DNA from: Ignavibacteria bacterium
GTDB taxonomy: Bacteria > Bacteroidota > Ignavibacteria > UBA10030 > F1-140-MAGs086
Direction: 5' to 3'
DNA length: 49,828 bases
NCBI GenBank assembly: GCA_016873775.1
Contig: VGWC01000010.1
Coordinates: forward strand, 1-49,828
Of the stretch, positions 49,808 to 49,828 are shown piece after piece. Below the pieces are notes generated by a model. The model was not told the origin of the DNA. It worked only from the letters and a program-made list of their open reading frames with translations, and did not search any database. Numbering within the stretch: position 1 is the first letter of the stretch; every line of letters starts with the position of its first letter. Position numbers and translations under genes: made by a program.

Positions 49808-49828
49808 ATCCCAATCTAAAATATAAAA

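Noticed and set aside
1-49828. CRISPR arrays, tRNA, rRNA, transposase genes
   Set aside because: I looked for repeat-spacer arrays, cloverleaf-like segments and transposase motifs on both strands and saw none.

Overview
The window (AT-rich, roughly one third G+C by eye) comes from a flagellated, diderm bacterium. It carries the P- and L-ring genes flgI and flgH with the P-ring chaperone flgA, two Omp/beta-barrel type proteins, a lipoprotein, and squalene genes of the hpnC/hpnD/hpnE type. The secreted caspase-like protein, the barrel proteins and the style of the intergenic repeats suggest a member of the Bacteroidota/Chlorobiota/Ignavibacteriota side of the FCB group. This placement is an inference from gene content; no rRNA or ribosomal protein gene is present to test it.

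Layout: (1) 77-2122, a pair of exported proteins, one barrel-like and one caspase-like. (2) 2224-5986, yajQ followed by the three squalene genes hpnC, hpnD and hpnE. (3) 6196-6825, two small cysteine-bearing proteins of unknown function behind their own sigma70-like promoter. (4) 6983-42245, a nearly uninterrupted flagellar locus of about 35 kb. (5) 42444-45203, a two-component system and an exported protein with a heavy-metal-binding-like motif. (6) 45236-46423 on the minus strand, a cysteine desulfurase. (7) 46602-49717, a peroxiredoxin-like lipoprotein, an Omp85-family protein, rnhB and yraN. The window ends with a perfect 17-bp inverted repeat.

The flagellar locus follows the order known from Firmicutes fla/che operons: flgB, flgC, fliE-fliJ, a motE/ylxF-like gene, fliK, flgD, a TIGR02530-type gene, flgE, flbD/swrD, fliL-fliR, flhB, flhA, flhF, flhG, fliA. 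A gene in the swrB position also carries an SwrB/DUF2802-like C-terminal motif. A second block gives distal rod, rings, hook junction and stator: flgF, flgG, flgA, flgH, flgI, flgJ, flgN, flgK, flgL, motA, motB. The rod, hook, basal body, export apparatus, switch and stator are therefore all encoded here. Flagellin, fliD, fliS, flgM and chemotaxis genes are not in the window. A sigma54-type promoter with three upstream TTAACCAA copies precedes flgB. An HDOD protein, a GAF protein and the SwrB-position protein overlap fliA and one another and are the best candidates for undescribed motility regulators.

The most unusual non-coding signal is a set of intergenic elements built from 7-bp (in one case 8-bp) degenerate units. 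They lie directly before, or run into, the start codons of yajQ, hpnC, rnhB and yraN. Two of them have an inverted second half. Their sequences differ but the periodicity is the same. No tRNA, rRNA, CRISPR array or transposase gene was seen, and no gene-free stretch exceeds 300 bases.
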